NCBI GenBank assembly: GCA_028279885.1
Contig: JANQMX010000075.1
Coordinates: 1-48,045 of the forward strand
DNA: 48,045 nucleotides
DNA from: Rhodovibrionaceae bacterium
GTDB taxonomy: Bacteria > Pseudomonadota > Alphaproteobacteria > Kiloniellales > DSM-21159
Direction: 5' to 3'
Shown here in pieces: positions 7,553 to 14,671 of this stretch. The stretch's first letter is position 1. Each line of letters starts with the position of its first letter. Below the pieces are notes generated by a model. It saw only the letters and a list, made by a program, of their open reading frames with translations, was not told the DNA's origin and searched no databases. A program made the position numbers and the translations under genes.

Positions 7553-9058
7553 ATGGAGCACATCAAGCCGGACACCGCCAAGCGCCTCGATGCCCTGATC
7601 GGGGAGTTCGTTGGCCAGAGCCAGGACTACTACCGCAAGATCTTCGCCCACATGATGGCGGCGCCGGGCTACCGCTTCACGCTCAACCCCGCGGCCGCGC
7701 TGCTCGGACCCATTTGGTACGGCGCGCGTGGCCTCTGGTCTTGGTTCCTGGGCTTCCTCCTGCTCGAGACACTGGCCTTCATCCAGATCGGCCGCGGGCT
7801 GTTCGGCGATCTCGGCCGCGAGTTCCGCGAACGGGCCGACCGGATCGCCGAGACGCTGGACCTCAGGCGACAGCAGATCGAAGCGGCCGAGCAATCCGGT
7901 GCCGCCTCGCTCGATGCCTTGCGGCGGGCGGCCGAGTCGCTCGAGACCGCGCTCGCCGACGCCCAGGCGGCTGCCGCCCAGGCCGACGAAACCGGCTTGA
8001 CCAACGTGGCCGTCGGCCTCGCGCTGCTCGTGCTCTTCAAGTTCATCGCCTCGGCCCTCGCCAACTGGACCTTGGAGGGACAGTTCGCGCGCTGGCGCTC
8101 GGACAAGTCGGTGGCGCAGGGCTGGTCGCTGCCGCGGCTGGGGATCGCCATCGGGCTGTTCGCCGCGGTGGTCGGGCTGTCCACGGTCAAGTTCGCGCAG
8201 CCGGACGCCATCGACCTGCTCAAGGCCTTTCCCACCGATCGCGATTGGCGGCTCACTGTCGGCGACGGCATCCAGGCCGCCTTCGACTGGACCAAGATCG
8301 TCGGACGGGGCTTTTTCGACGGCCTGACCTTCGGCATGCGCACGCTGCTCGACTGGCTGGAGGTCGTGCTGGTCGATACGCCCTGGCCGGTGGTGGCCTT
8401 GGTGATCGTGATGCTGGCCTTCCTGTCGGCGGGCCCGCGGGTGGCGATCTTCACCGGGGCGGCGCTGGCCTACCTCGGCCTCTTGGACTTCTGGGAGAAG
8501 TCCATGACCACCATCGCCCTGCTGGGTGCTGCGGCGATGATCTCCATCACCCTCGGCATTCCGCTCGGCATCTTCTGTGCGCGGCGCCCCAAGGTCTTTG
8601 CGGTGGTGCGTCCGATACTGGATTTCATGCAGTCGATGCCGTCCTTCGTCTATCTCATTCCGGTGGTCGCCTTCATCGGCTCCGGCAAGCCGGCCGGCGT
8701 GGTCGCCACCATGATCTTCGGCAGCCCACCGGTCATCCGCTTCACCGTGCTTGGCCTGCAGCAGGTGCCGCAGGCGGTGCGGGAGGCGGCCTTGGCCTTC
8801 GGCGCGACGCCGAGCTATCTGCTGTGGCGGGTCGACCTGCCTTTGGCCGCCCGCACCATCATGGCCGGCGTCAACCAGACCATCCTGCTGTCGCTGGCCA
8901 TGGTGGTGGTCGCCTCGCTGATCGGCGCCAAGGGACTGGGCGAAGACGTGCTGGAGGCCTTGCAGTTCGCCGCCGCGGGCCAAGGCATCCTGGCCGGCCT
9001 CGCCATCCTCTTCTGCGCCCTCATCCTCGATCGCATCGTCGCCGGCAAGCGGCAGTAG
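7553..9058 (+). CDS. Glycine betaine/proline ABC transporter permease, enlarged
   Basis: ProW/OpuAB-type permease of 501 residues, clearly longer than the 280-350 residues usual for the family. The C-terminal half (about 280-495) is the transport domain, with the cytoplasmic EAA loop REAALAFGATPSYLLWRVDLP and several helices. The N-terminal extension opens with a small two-helix unit (PGYRFTLNPAAALLGPIWYG, then WSWFLGFLLLETLAFIQIG) that resembles the DUF2628 pattern. A charged, probably coiled-coil stretch follows (about 85-145, rich in R, E, A and Q), then two more hydrophobic segments (150-170, 195-212). It is last in the operon. The extension may be regulatory, for example in membrane or osmotic sensing; that is inference. 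Confidence 0.88.
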   Translation: MEHIKPDTAKRLDALIGEFVGQSQDYYRKIFAHMMAAPGYRFTLNPAAALLGPIWYGARGLWSWFLGFLLLETLAFIQIGRGLFGDLGREFRERADRIAETLDLRRQQIEAAEQSGAASLDALRRAAESLETALADAQAAAAQADETGLTNVAVGLALLVLFKFIASALANWTLEGQFARWRSDKSVAQGWSLPRLGIAIGLFAAVVGLSTVKFAQPDAIDLLKAFPTDRDWRLTVGDGIQAAFDWTKIVGRGFFDGLTFGMRTLLDWLEVVLVDTPWPVVALVIVMLAFLSAGPRVAIFTGAALAYLGLLDFWEKSMTTIALLGAAAMISITLGIPLGIFCARRPKVFAVVRPILDFMQSMPSFVYLIPVVAFIGSGKPAGVVATMIFGSPPVIRFTVLGLQQVPQAVREAALAFGATPSYLLWRVDLPLAARTIMAGVNQTILLSLAMVVVASLIGAKGLGEDVLEALQFAAAGQGILAGLAILFCALILDRIVAGKRQ

Positions 9059-9204
9059 GGAGAGAGTCGAGGCTAGCGCGGACATTTGATCGGAGCTCTG
9101 GGTGTGCCCCCCTACGCGCCGTGCGCTTCGGCGCGGCATCCGCTTCGCACGCTTCGGCGCGTCGCGCCGTAGCTAGTTTTTGCTTTGTTGAAATCAGCGA
9201 AGGC
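9059..9204. other. Intergenic, hairpin-prone end of the betaine operon
   Basis: No gene seen. The stretch 9107-9175 is a string of short inverted GC motifs (repeats of CGCTTCGGCGCG and its complements) followed by GTAGCTAGTTTTTG. This could act as the operon's terminator. The next 54 bp are a partial copy of tRNA-Arg, described separately. Confidence 0.4.
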
Positions 9205-9258
9205 GGATGGCGCGCCCGGGAAGATTCGAACTCTTAACCTCCTGATCCGTAGTCAGAC
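9205..9258 (-). repeat. Partial tRNA-Arg (3' half), island attachment-site copy
   Basis: These 54 bp match 14244-14297 at 52 positions in the same orientation, 5039 bp apart. They cover the 3' half of tRNA-Arg(ACG), from the encoded CCA (9208-9210) through acceptor 3' strand, T arm and variable loop to the anticodon arm. After 9258 the similarity stops abruptly and no 5' half follows. The two mismatches fall in the T arm. This is the pattern left when an element integrates into the 3' end of a tRNA gene, with this copy being the distal att site. Confidence 0.85.
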
Positions 9259-9325
9259 CGCATAGGCGGTGCGACATCAACTCTGTCGCGGAACTAATAG
9301 GATCAAAGTTTCGGATGTCCTGCGT

Positions 9326-10417
9326 TCAGGAGTGCAGTCTACGTCCAAGATGAATACTGGTCGTGTCCTGAAACTCTTGATTGGACATGAAGCCATATTG
9401 CTTGCCTTGATGTCCAATGAAGTTGATCGCGTATGGTGACAGTGCTCGGTGTAAGGCATCCCCTTGCCTGTATATTCTCAATTCATATCGGCTTTCACCT
9501 ATTCGTGAAATAGCGGCAATATCACCTTCGCGAGCAACGCCAGTGTATCTGTAGGGACCAGTGCCAAGGCGAAAGTCAAGGTTGTTTTCAGCCTCAAATG
9601 TAACGCGAATCTCTTCGGTACGATCTATGTCAACAAAATTCATTTCGATCATGCAAGAGTATGTCCGCTTGTATCCCCGAGCATTCAGAATTGTGAGCGC
9701 GGGGAAAAAGTCATAGCAATCCCGGCTCAGCCAAAAATACTGCGTGCCTTTTCCTGCATTGCTTCCAGGTGCGGCGTTGATGCGAGCCGTGTCAGCATGA
9801 CCAAGGCGCAGTATCATTGTAACTTCGTCCGTTTCATCAAGAACAATTGTGCTGCTTTCTTCGTCGTAGAGTAGCTGCCACGCTGGGGCGGTTCTGTCAG
9901 CGAGGTTAGGTTGATATATGTCCCAGTGTTGAGAGAGCATGTTAGAGATCATGTCATCCCAGGAGAAACCAAGCCCACTTGTTGTGGGCCTATCTAGCAG
10001 GACAGCCATTTCCACATTCTGCGCCATGCCAGGGCCTGTGAAGTTACCACTCGTCACAACGAGCATTTCGCCGTCATTGGTCTTTGACCCATAGCTCTTC
10101 GCATGCATCAAACGCTTGCGATTAACGATATGGACTTCGGCACCGCAATCGAGGAGTTCTGCAACGACTTGCTTGGAGCTAAGATTTTGCCTGGTACTGC
10201 CTCCAAAGATCGCCACGACACGGCCCCCGTTTTCGACATGGTGTCTGAAGACGGGATAGAACCGCACGCCTCCGTTGTAGTTCGCAAACCCTGACATGAT
10301 GAAGAGCGTACCTTCACCGAGCGTGTGGTCGCGAAGCCAGACACGTTCCAGGATCGATACCAAGCCTTTGCTTTGGCCTGTCGCATACACGTTAGGGTGT
10401 AAGGTGAGCTCGTTCAT
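9326..10417 (-). CDS. BfiI-like type IIS restriction endonuclease (PLD fold)
   Basis: 363 residues. The N-terminal half carries a single phospholipase-D active-site motif: H105 and K107 in LMHAKSYG, N125 in TSGNFTGPG, and E136 in NVEMAVLL. As I recall, the metal-independent type IIS enzyme BfiI (358 residues) uses His105, Lys107, Asn125 and Glu136, so both size and numbering coincide. BfiI-type enzymes dimerise through this domain to build one catalytic centre. Residues about 200-363 (LRLGHADTARINAA; YFWLSRDCYDFFPAL; SRYELRIYRQGD) would be the separate DNA-recognition domain, B3-like in BfiI. It overlaps the upstream methyltransferase gene by ATGA and is last in the operon. The target sequence cannot be read from the protein. 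It could instead be another PLD-family nuclease, but the two adjacent methyltransferases argue for restriction. Confidence 0.85.
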   Translation of the reverse strand: MNELTLHPNVYATGQSKGLVSILERVWLRDHTLGEGTLFIMSGFANYNGGVRFYPVFRHHVENGGRVVAIFGGSTRQNLSSKQVVAELLDCGAEVHIVNRKRLMHAKSYGSKTNDGEMLVVTSGNFTGPGMAQNVEMAVLLDRPTTSGLGFSWDDMISNMLSQHWDIYQPNLADRTAPAWQLLYDEESSTIVLDETDEVTMILRLGHADTARINAAPGSNAGKGTQYFWLSRDCYDFFPALTILNARGYKRTYSCMIEMNFVDIDRTEEIRVTFEAENNLDFRLGTGPYRYTGVAREGDIAAISRIGESRYELRIYRQGDALHRALSPYAINFIGHQGKQYGFMSNQEFQDTTSIHLGRRLHS

Positions 10418-11898
10418 GCAGCACGCAACACGACAAGCGTTTCCGCGGCAACGGCGTTGCTGACGTGGTATCCATAGCGGCGATAGGTTTGGAGCGGGAT
10501 CAGCTCATCGATTCGCCATCCTTCGGCTTGAGCGAGATTGGCCAAGTGCGATGGCGTATCAATATCCCGGCGATTCCCGCCAATGGTGGTATGGTTGTGT
10601 CCGACAATGAGGCCGTAACGGGCACCCGGTTTCATCACTTGCCGCACGCTTCCGAAGCTACGCTTCATCGCCGAGAAGTATCGGTAAAGGAGTGCAGGCA
10701 CGGCCTTTCTACGGAAGCCATCATCCGGACCAAGTGTTTGAAGCAACTCGAGGCAAACACTGGCTTCTTCGCCTGGAAGATCTGCCGCATTGGCTTGTAG
10801 CTGAAGGGGGAGTTCGCGCTTTGAATTGCCGCGCATTTCGCGACTGCCAATGAGCTCTGATTCTTTTTCCAGGATGCGCGCGGGAGATAAAAGCCCAAGC
10901 CAGACCAAGGAGAGACGCTGGGTGTCGATATACGGCAGCGCCATCGCATAGGGCGGGCTTGTTATGGCGGCATCGAACAGTCGACCGCCACGCTCGATCG
11001 ATAGGTGAGCAACGTCCTGCTTGGCAGCATCACAGTGATGGCCACAGGTTCCAACGACGGTCTGTGCGGCTTTCAGGCGTTCAACGAAAGTATGCGCCGC
11101 ACCTAGAAACGCTGACCAAAATGGCTCTTCCGGGAGTGTCGACTTACGGCGGCGTATGCGTAGGTCTTTTGGGTCTTGCTGAGAATATTCGCGCAGAAGG
11201 TCGCTTGCGATAGTCAGAAAAACAGGCGCAAGCGCGCCTGCGATGCGCTCGATTTCCTTGCGAGCGCATTCAATTGTGGAGAGAATCGAAGATTCAAACC
11301 AGGAGTCCAAATATGCGTAGCGGTCGTTACCCGGGTGTGTCTCCACAGATGAAAGCGCCTTGAGTGATAGCTCGGAAAGCTCTCCAAAGACACGTTCAAA
11401 CTGACTTGCGGGCGTGCGAAGTGCCAAAAGCTTCGCGTTGGCCATATGGACTGCTAAGGGGTTGATATCAGTACCAAAACCAACGGCCCCGAGGTGCGCG
11501 CACTCGACAAGCGTAGTTCCGCTTCCGCAAAAAGGGTCAAGCACATGTTGACCCTCTTGAACGCCAAAGATGTTCAGGAGCGCCCTAACGACCTGCGGAT
11601 TAAACTTGCCTTTGTATTCGTGAAGGCCGTGCACTGAGTAGCGGGTTGCCTGCCGGTTCTTTCCGTTCCGTGCAGCCTCTTCGAGCTTTGACTGCGTGGT
11701 GGGCCTAGAGCCTTGGCCGTTGATCGTTGCGGAAAAGTAGGTCAACCGCCTAGCCGCAAGGTCTTCGCAAGCGTCGTCAACTTTGAGGCCTGCCTTGGCC
11801 TCCCGCACAGATGAGGGACACAACAAGGCTGCCACCTCGCGTTCCGCTAAGTCACGTTCGTAAGGGAAATATTTATAGGAGTGCCAGACGAGGTGCAT
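10414..11898 (-). CDS. DNA methyltransferase 2 of the restriction-modification island (TSPPY type)
   Basis: 494 residues. The S-adenosylmethionine-binding motif I is DPFCGSGTT (121-129), preceded by a motif-X-like stretch (VHGLHEYKGKFNPQVV, 89-104). The catalytic motif IV is TSPPYAMALPYID (313-325). SPPY is most often found in N4-cytosine methyltransferases, although some adenine enzymes carry it. The 180 residues between the motifs probably include target recognition. The start codon overlaps the stop of methyltransferase 1 (TAATG), and its own stop overlaps the endonuclease start (ATGA), giving tight translational coupling. With an asymmetric type IIS site, one enzyme is needed per strand, which explains two non-identical methyltransferases. 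The first 70 residues are not recognised. Confidence 0.88.
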   Translation of the reverse strand: MHLVWHSYKYFPYERDLAEREVAALLCPSSVREAKAGLKVDDACEDLAARRLTYFSATINGQGSRPTTQSKLEEAARNGKNRQATRYSVHGLHEYKGKFNPQVVRALLNIFGVQEGQHVLDPFCGSGTTLVECAHLGAVGFGTDINPLAVHMANAKLLALRTPASQFERVFGELSELSLKALSSVETHPGNDRYAYLDSWFESSILSTIECARKEIERIAGALAPVFLTIASDLLREYSQQDPKDLRIRRRKSTLPEEPFWSAFLGAAHTFVERLKAAQTVVGTCGHHCDAAKQDVAHLSIERGGRLFDAAITSPPYAMALPYIDTQRLSLVWLGLLSPARILEKESELIGSREMRGNSKRELPLQLQANAADLPGEEASVCLELLQTLGPDDGFRRKAVPALLYRYFSAMKRSFGSVRQVMKPGARYGLIVGHNHTTIGGNRRDIDTPSHLANLAQAEGWRIDELIPLQTYRRYGYHVSNAVAAETLVVLRAA

Positions 11899-13073
11899 TA
11901 ATCCACCTCTTTGCGTAGGATCAGAACGGTTTCAGTTTTTATATTGGCGTGGGAAAGATTGAACGACTTGCGGCTCGCAGATAGAACACGCTCCGTTGCG
12001 AAGTAGCGCGAAAATCCGAGCTCTTGGCCAACTTGCTCGACAATGTCGGCGTTATTGACTATTTCGCCATGAATACGCGAGCGTCCAACGACGAAACAAA
12101 CGAACCCTTTCCGAGCAACAACTTTGTCAAGCAGCCTAAATGTCTTGCTCATTTGGTCAACGAAGTGCTCTTTGGTGTGATGGTTCTTCTTGAAGAAGTG
12201 AGCACGTGCACCGATTTCCTGCGCCTTGACGAACAAGGGATCGAACCCAAGCCACCACATTCTATACTTGTGGTATAGCCAATATTCGTAGGCATTTGGG
12301 TACGGCGGTGAAGTAATCACTAAGCCTACCGGCGCTTGAATTTGATCTGGACTCACCTTGAGGGTGTTTGCTTCAATCACCTTTGCCGGTAGGAGCTTAT
12401 AGTCTCTCGCGCTGAGTGCGGTACGTATGCGTTGCGCAGCGCGAACAAACAAATCCCCAACGCTCTCCGCACTAATATCCTTATTAATCGCGGCGTAGCG
12501 CGTGTCACTTTCTTGGTTGGAAACGCGAACGATGATGCTTGAGAGTGCCAAGCGAAGGCAATCTCTTGGTTCTTGCGGCAAATTGGCGATGGCAGCGGTG
12601 AGGCGCGCCAGTTCTTCTTGTATTTCTGGCCGAAACCAATGGTCGAGGTTCGGAATCTCGGGAACGCACGGTCTCACGTCACGAGCGATCTCCCGTGCTT
12701 TCGCTGCGTAGCCGTCAAGCCGGTCGGGACATGGTTGCGTCTTCACACGACTCATAAGACAGGCAATCGGGTTCAGGTCGACCCCTACTGACCGGACCCC
12801 AAAGCGTTGGCTTTCTACTAGCGCCGTGCCGCTACCACAAAAGGGGTCAAAGACCACTGTTCCAGATTGGATCGGCAGATGTCCCAAAAGTGCACGCGGA
12901 AGCTCAGCTATAAACTTAGCTGGATAGGCGTGAATGCCTTCGATATCGCTATGGTTGATCCGTTCGGGGAAACTCCAATCGATCTCGTGAAGGGTGCGCA
13001 CCGTGCCTGCACGATCATTTTCCACTGTCGCAGCATCTGAGTATGATTGCGAATTGTTGAGAAGTTCGGTCAA
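11898..13073 (-). CDS. DNA methyltransferase 1 of the restriction-modification island (TSPPY type)
   Basis: 391 residues with motif X-like IHAYPAKFIAELPRALL (47-63), motif I FDPFCGSGTALVE (75-87), VGVDLNPIA (97-104) and catalytic TSPPYPNAYEYWLYHKY from residue 254. A later strand reads GFVCFVVGRSRIHGE. The motif order (X-I-IV) and SPPY box point to an N4-cytosine-type amino-methyltransferase, like its downstream neighbour but only distantly similar overall. It starts 9 bp after the ribbon-helix-helix gene. It presumably protects one strand of the target of the endonuclease at 9326-10417. Codon choice is visibly richer in A/T third positions than the flanking chromosomal genes, consistent with acquisition. 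Confidence 0.88.
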   Translation of the reverse strand: MTELLNNSQSYSDAATVENDRAGTVRTLHEIDWSFPERINHSDIEGIHAYPAKFIAELPRALLGHLPIQSGTVVFDPFCGSGTALVESQRFGVRSVGVDLNPIACLMSRVKTQPCPDRLDGYAAKAREIARDVRPCVPEIPNLDHWFRPEIQEELARLTAAIANLPQEPRDCLRLALSSIIVRVSNQESDTRYAAINKDISAESVGDLFVRAAQRIRTALSARDYKLLPAKVIEANTLKVSPDQIQAPVGLVITSPPYPNAYEYWLYHKYRMWWLGFDPLFVKAQEIGARAHFFKKNHHTKEHFVDQMSKTFRLLDKVVARKGFVCFVVGRSRIHGEIVNNADIVEQVGQELGFSRYFATERVLSASRKSFNLSHANIKTETVLILRKEVD

Positions 13074-13082
13074 GCGCCCGCC

Positions 13083-13292
13083 CTAGTTTTCTTGTTGTGG
13101 GCGCACAAGTGGTAGCGTCCCCTGTTGAATTCTTGCCTCTTCTCGCTGCACCAAGTCCGCTACTGCGCGGCGCACAACCTGTGCGAGAGGCACATCATCA
13201 CGCATAGCAATGGATAGTAACACCGAGTATGCGTGCTCATCCAGGTTGACGGTTAGCCGGGCCGTCTTAGTTTTGCCCTTCGGTCGTGCCAT
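13083..13292 (-). CDS. Ribbon-helix-helix (CopG/Arc-like) protein, probable R-M controller
   Basis: 69 residues. A basic N-terminal strand (KTKTARLTVNLDEHAYSVLL) is followed by two helices (SIAMRDDVPLAQVVRRAVADLVQREEARI). This is the standard ribbon-helix-helix plan, in which the strand pair of a dimer reads the major groove. It is the first gene of the restriction-modification operon, 9 bp before methyltransferase 1. Inference: it autoregulates the operon and so sets the order of methyltransferase and endonuclease production, as controller (C) proteins of helix-turn-helix type do elsewhere. Alternative: an unrelated plasmid- or antitoxin-type RHH protein; no toxin gene is adjacent. Confidence 0.78.
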   Translation of the reverse strand: MARPKGKTKTARLTVNLDEHAYSVLLSIAMRDDVPLAQVVRRAVADLVQREEARIQQGTLPLVRPQQEN

Positions 13293-13881
13293 AAACGCAG
13301 TTTAGTGCAGCAAAAAACATCGTGCAATTGATGAAGGGTACGTGGCTCAGTTTTGATGTGGGAAAGCACTGGCGTGGTGTCATTGTCAGGACGACGGCTA
13401 GCTACAGCGCCCGGGCTTTACAGAGATTTGAGTAAGCCTTCCAACCGGGGTTTGCTCCGTCTCATAGAAGGCGTCTCCATGAAATGGTCAGGGCGTCTGG
13501 GTGGTAGGAACGCCATCCGAGTCGATGGGTGCAGGGAGAGCGAAGTATCCCTGCGAGTGATTGACCGGCCATACGGTCTACTGGCACTGAGAAGGTTCGA
13601 TACCCGGCAAGAGCTGCAGGCCGCGGTATGCAACGGGAGGCGCAGCCGTCGCTTGGGCGACCTTGCCGACCGTGCCCGCTCCACTGTGACCGACGCATCC
13701 GACATACGATCCGCCGTATCGAAAAGGCCGATCCGGTGCTTGGCTTGCGCCTGGCCAACTCGGCACTGACCGTGCTCTTTTGCAGTTACCTTCCCGAGCG
13801 GATGATCCAGTGGCGGATCGGCGAAAGTGCCCCAGCAAGCCGGGTCATTTAAGCTGTAGAGAGAAGGCCGTGCGTTGTGCC
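13293..13881. other. Gene-poor stretch of the island
   Basis: No intact gene is recognised in these 589 bp. The first 60 bp presumably hold the promoter of the restriction-modification operon (A/T-rich, reading leftwards). The remainder looks like decayed coding DNA; a short frame within it is listed separately. No integrase, recombinase or toxin gene is visible. Confidence 0.45.
13628..13852 (+). pseudogene. Possible gene fragment of unknown family
   Basis: A 74-codon open frame whose middle reads HTIRRIEKADPVLGLRLANS followed by ALTVLFCSYLPER. This vaguely recalls an alpha-helical segment often seen in large multi-domain ATPase/regulator proteins (R-A/T-I-R-R-I ... L-G-x-H-L ... G-x-F-C-S-Y-x-P). 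Both ends lack partner sequence, so if real it is a remnant. Recognition is from memory and weak. Confidence 0.25.
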
Positions 13882-14240
13882 TGGAGAGAAACTGAACCAG
13901 CCCTCCTTCGCGCTATGCGCTTCGGAGGACTAGAGGCTACGGAGGGCACGCATTGTCCTATCGACTTCGGGCGCCTTACTGGCGTAAGCCACCCGCCCGG
14001 CCTTCGCAGCCGAAGCGGCTGCTTCGGCGGAGTAGGCAAGTTCGAAGAGCAGTAGGGGGCGTCGAGGGGCTTGGAGAGAAACTGAGCCAGCCCTCCTTCG
14101 CGCTATGCGCTTCGGAGGACGAGAGGCTACGGAGGGCACGCTTCGCTCTAACGATTTCCGGCGCCTTACTGGCGCAAGCCACCCGCCCGGCCTTCGCAGC
14201 CGAAGTGGCTGCTTCGGCGGAGTAGGCAAGTTCGAAGAGC
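13882..14240. repeat. Two tandem 169-bp structured repeats beside tRNA-Arg
   Basis: Copy 1 spans 13882-14050 and copy 2 spans 14072-14240, equal in length and aligned without gaps, with a 21-bp spacer (period 190 bp). Differences cluster around the middle (13949-13970 against 14139-14160). Each copy can fold. GCCCTCC pairs with GGAGGGC around an inner CCTCC/GGAGG hairpin. GCGCC-TTACT-GGCGC is perfect in copy 2 and GGCGT in copy 1. GCAGCCG-AAG-CGGCTGC is a perfect 7-bp stem in copy 1. Copy 2 ends 6 bp before the encoded CCA of tRNA-Arg, so copy 2 is probably the tRNA's original trailer and copy 1 a duplication. Confidence 0.85.
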
Positions 14241-14246
14241 GAAGGA

Positions 14247-14323
14247 TGGCGCGCCCGGGAAGATTCGAACTCCCAACCTCCTGATCCGTAGTCAGACGCT
14301 CTATCCAGTTGAGCTACGGGCGC
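14247..14323 (-). tRNA. tRNA-Arg (anticodon ACG)
   Basis: A full 77-nt cloverleaf on the minus strand. The acceptor stem is GCGCCCG/CGGGCGC, the D arm GCTC...GAGC, and the anticodon arm TCTGA-CTACGGA-TCAGG with anticodon ACG. A T arm with GTTCGAATC, discriminator G and encoded CCA (14247-14249) complete it. ACG is read as ICG after adenosine deamination and decodes most CGN arginine codons, so this gene is likely essential. Its 3' half is duplicated at 9205-9258, marking it as the integration target of the island. Confidence 0.96.
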
Positions 14324-14671
14324 ATCGGCCGGGGAAGACCCCGGCGAAGGAGGGGCGGAACCTACGTCAAGGTCTGCTGCCACGCAAGACCAAAGCGGGC
14401 GGCGCGCGACCTTTCGAATCCCTCGTTCGTTTCGCGCGATCGGCAGGCTCAATGATCGCCGGATTTGGGACATCCGCGGTGCGAACGTTTAACTACGCAT
14501 TAACCGCTTAAACGCTTAATTACGCGGGAATTGCTGCTTGTACCGATCCGGGCCATAACCTACACTCGCGCAAAATCGGGAGTCCGACTCCGGGACAAGA
14601 CGCCTAGTCGTTTGAGACAGAAGAGAAAAAGGCACGGCGTGGGGTCGAAAAATCAGGGTTTGAGAGGCAGA

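Noticed and set aside
7484-9139. 551-codon antisense frame over the betaine permease
   Set aside because: Low-complexity, R/E/D/H/G-rich translation typical of the antisense strand of high-GC genes; the plus-strand product is a clear permease.
13353-13769. 138-codon plus-strand frame in the island
   Set aside because: No motif, no ribosome-binding site and no support for expression; treated as part of a decayed region.
13882-14240. Reading the 169-bp repeats as a CRISPR-like or coding repeat
   Set aside because: Only two copies, long units and palindromic content; translated frames are shadow-like and do not continue into a protein.
9259-14246. Integrase, phage or conjugation genes in the tRNA island
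   Set aside because: Looked for but none found; only the restriction-modification operon and decayed sequence are present.
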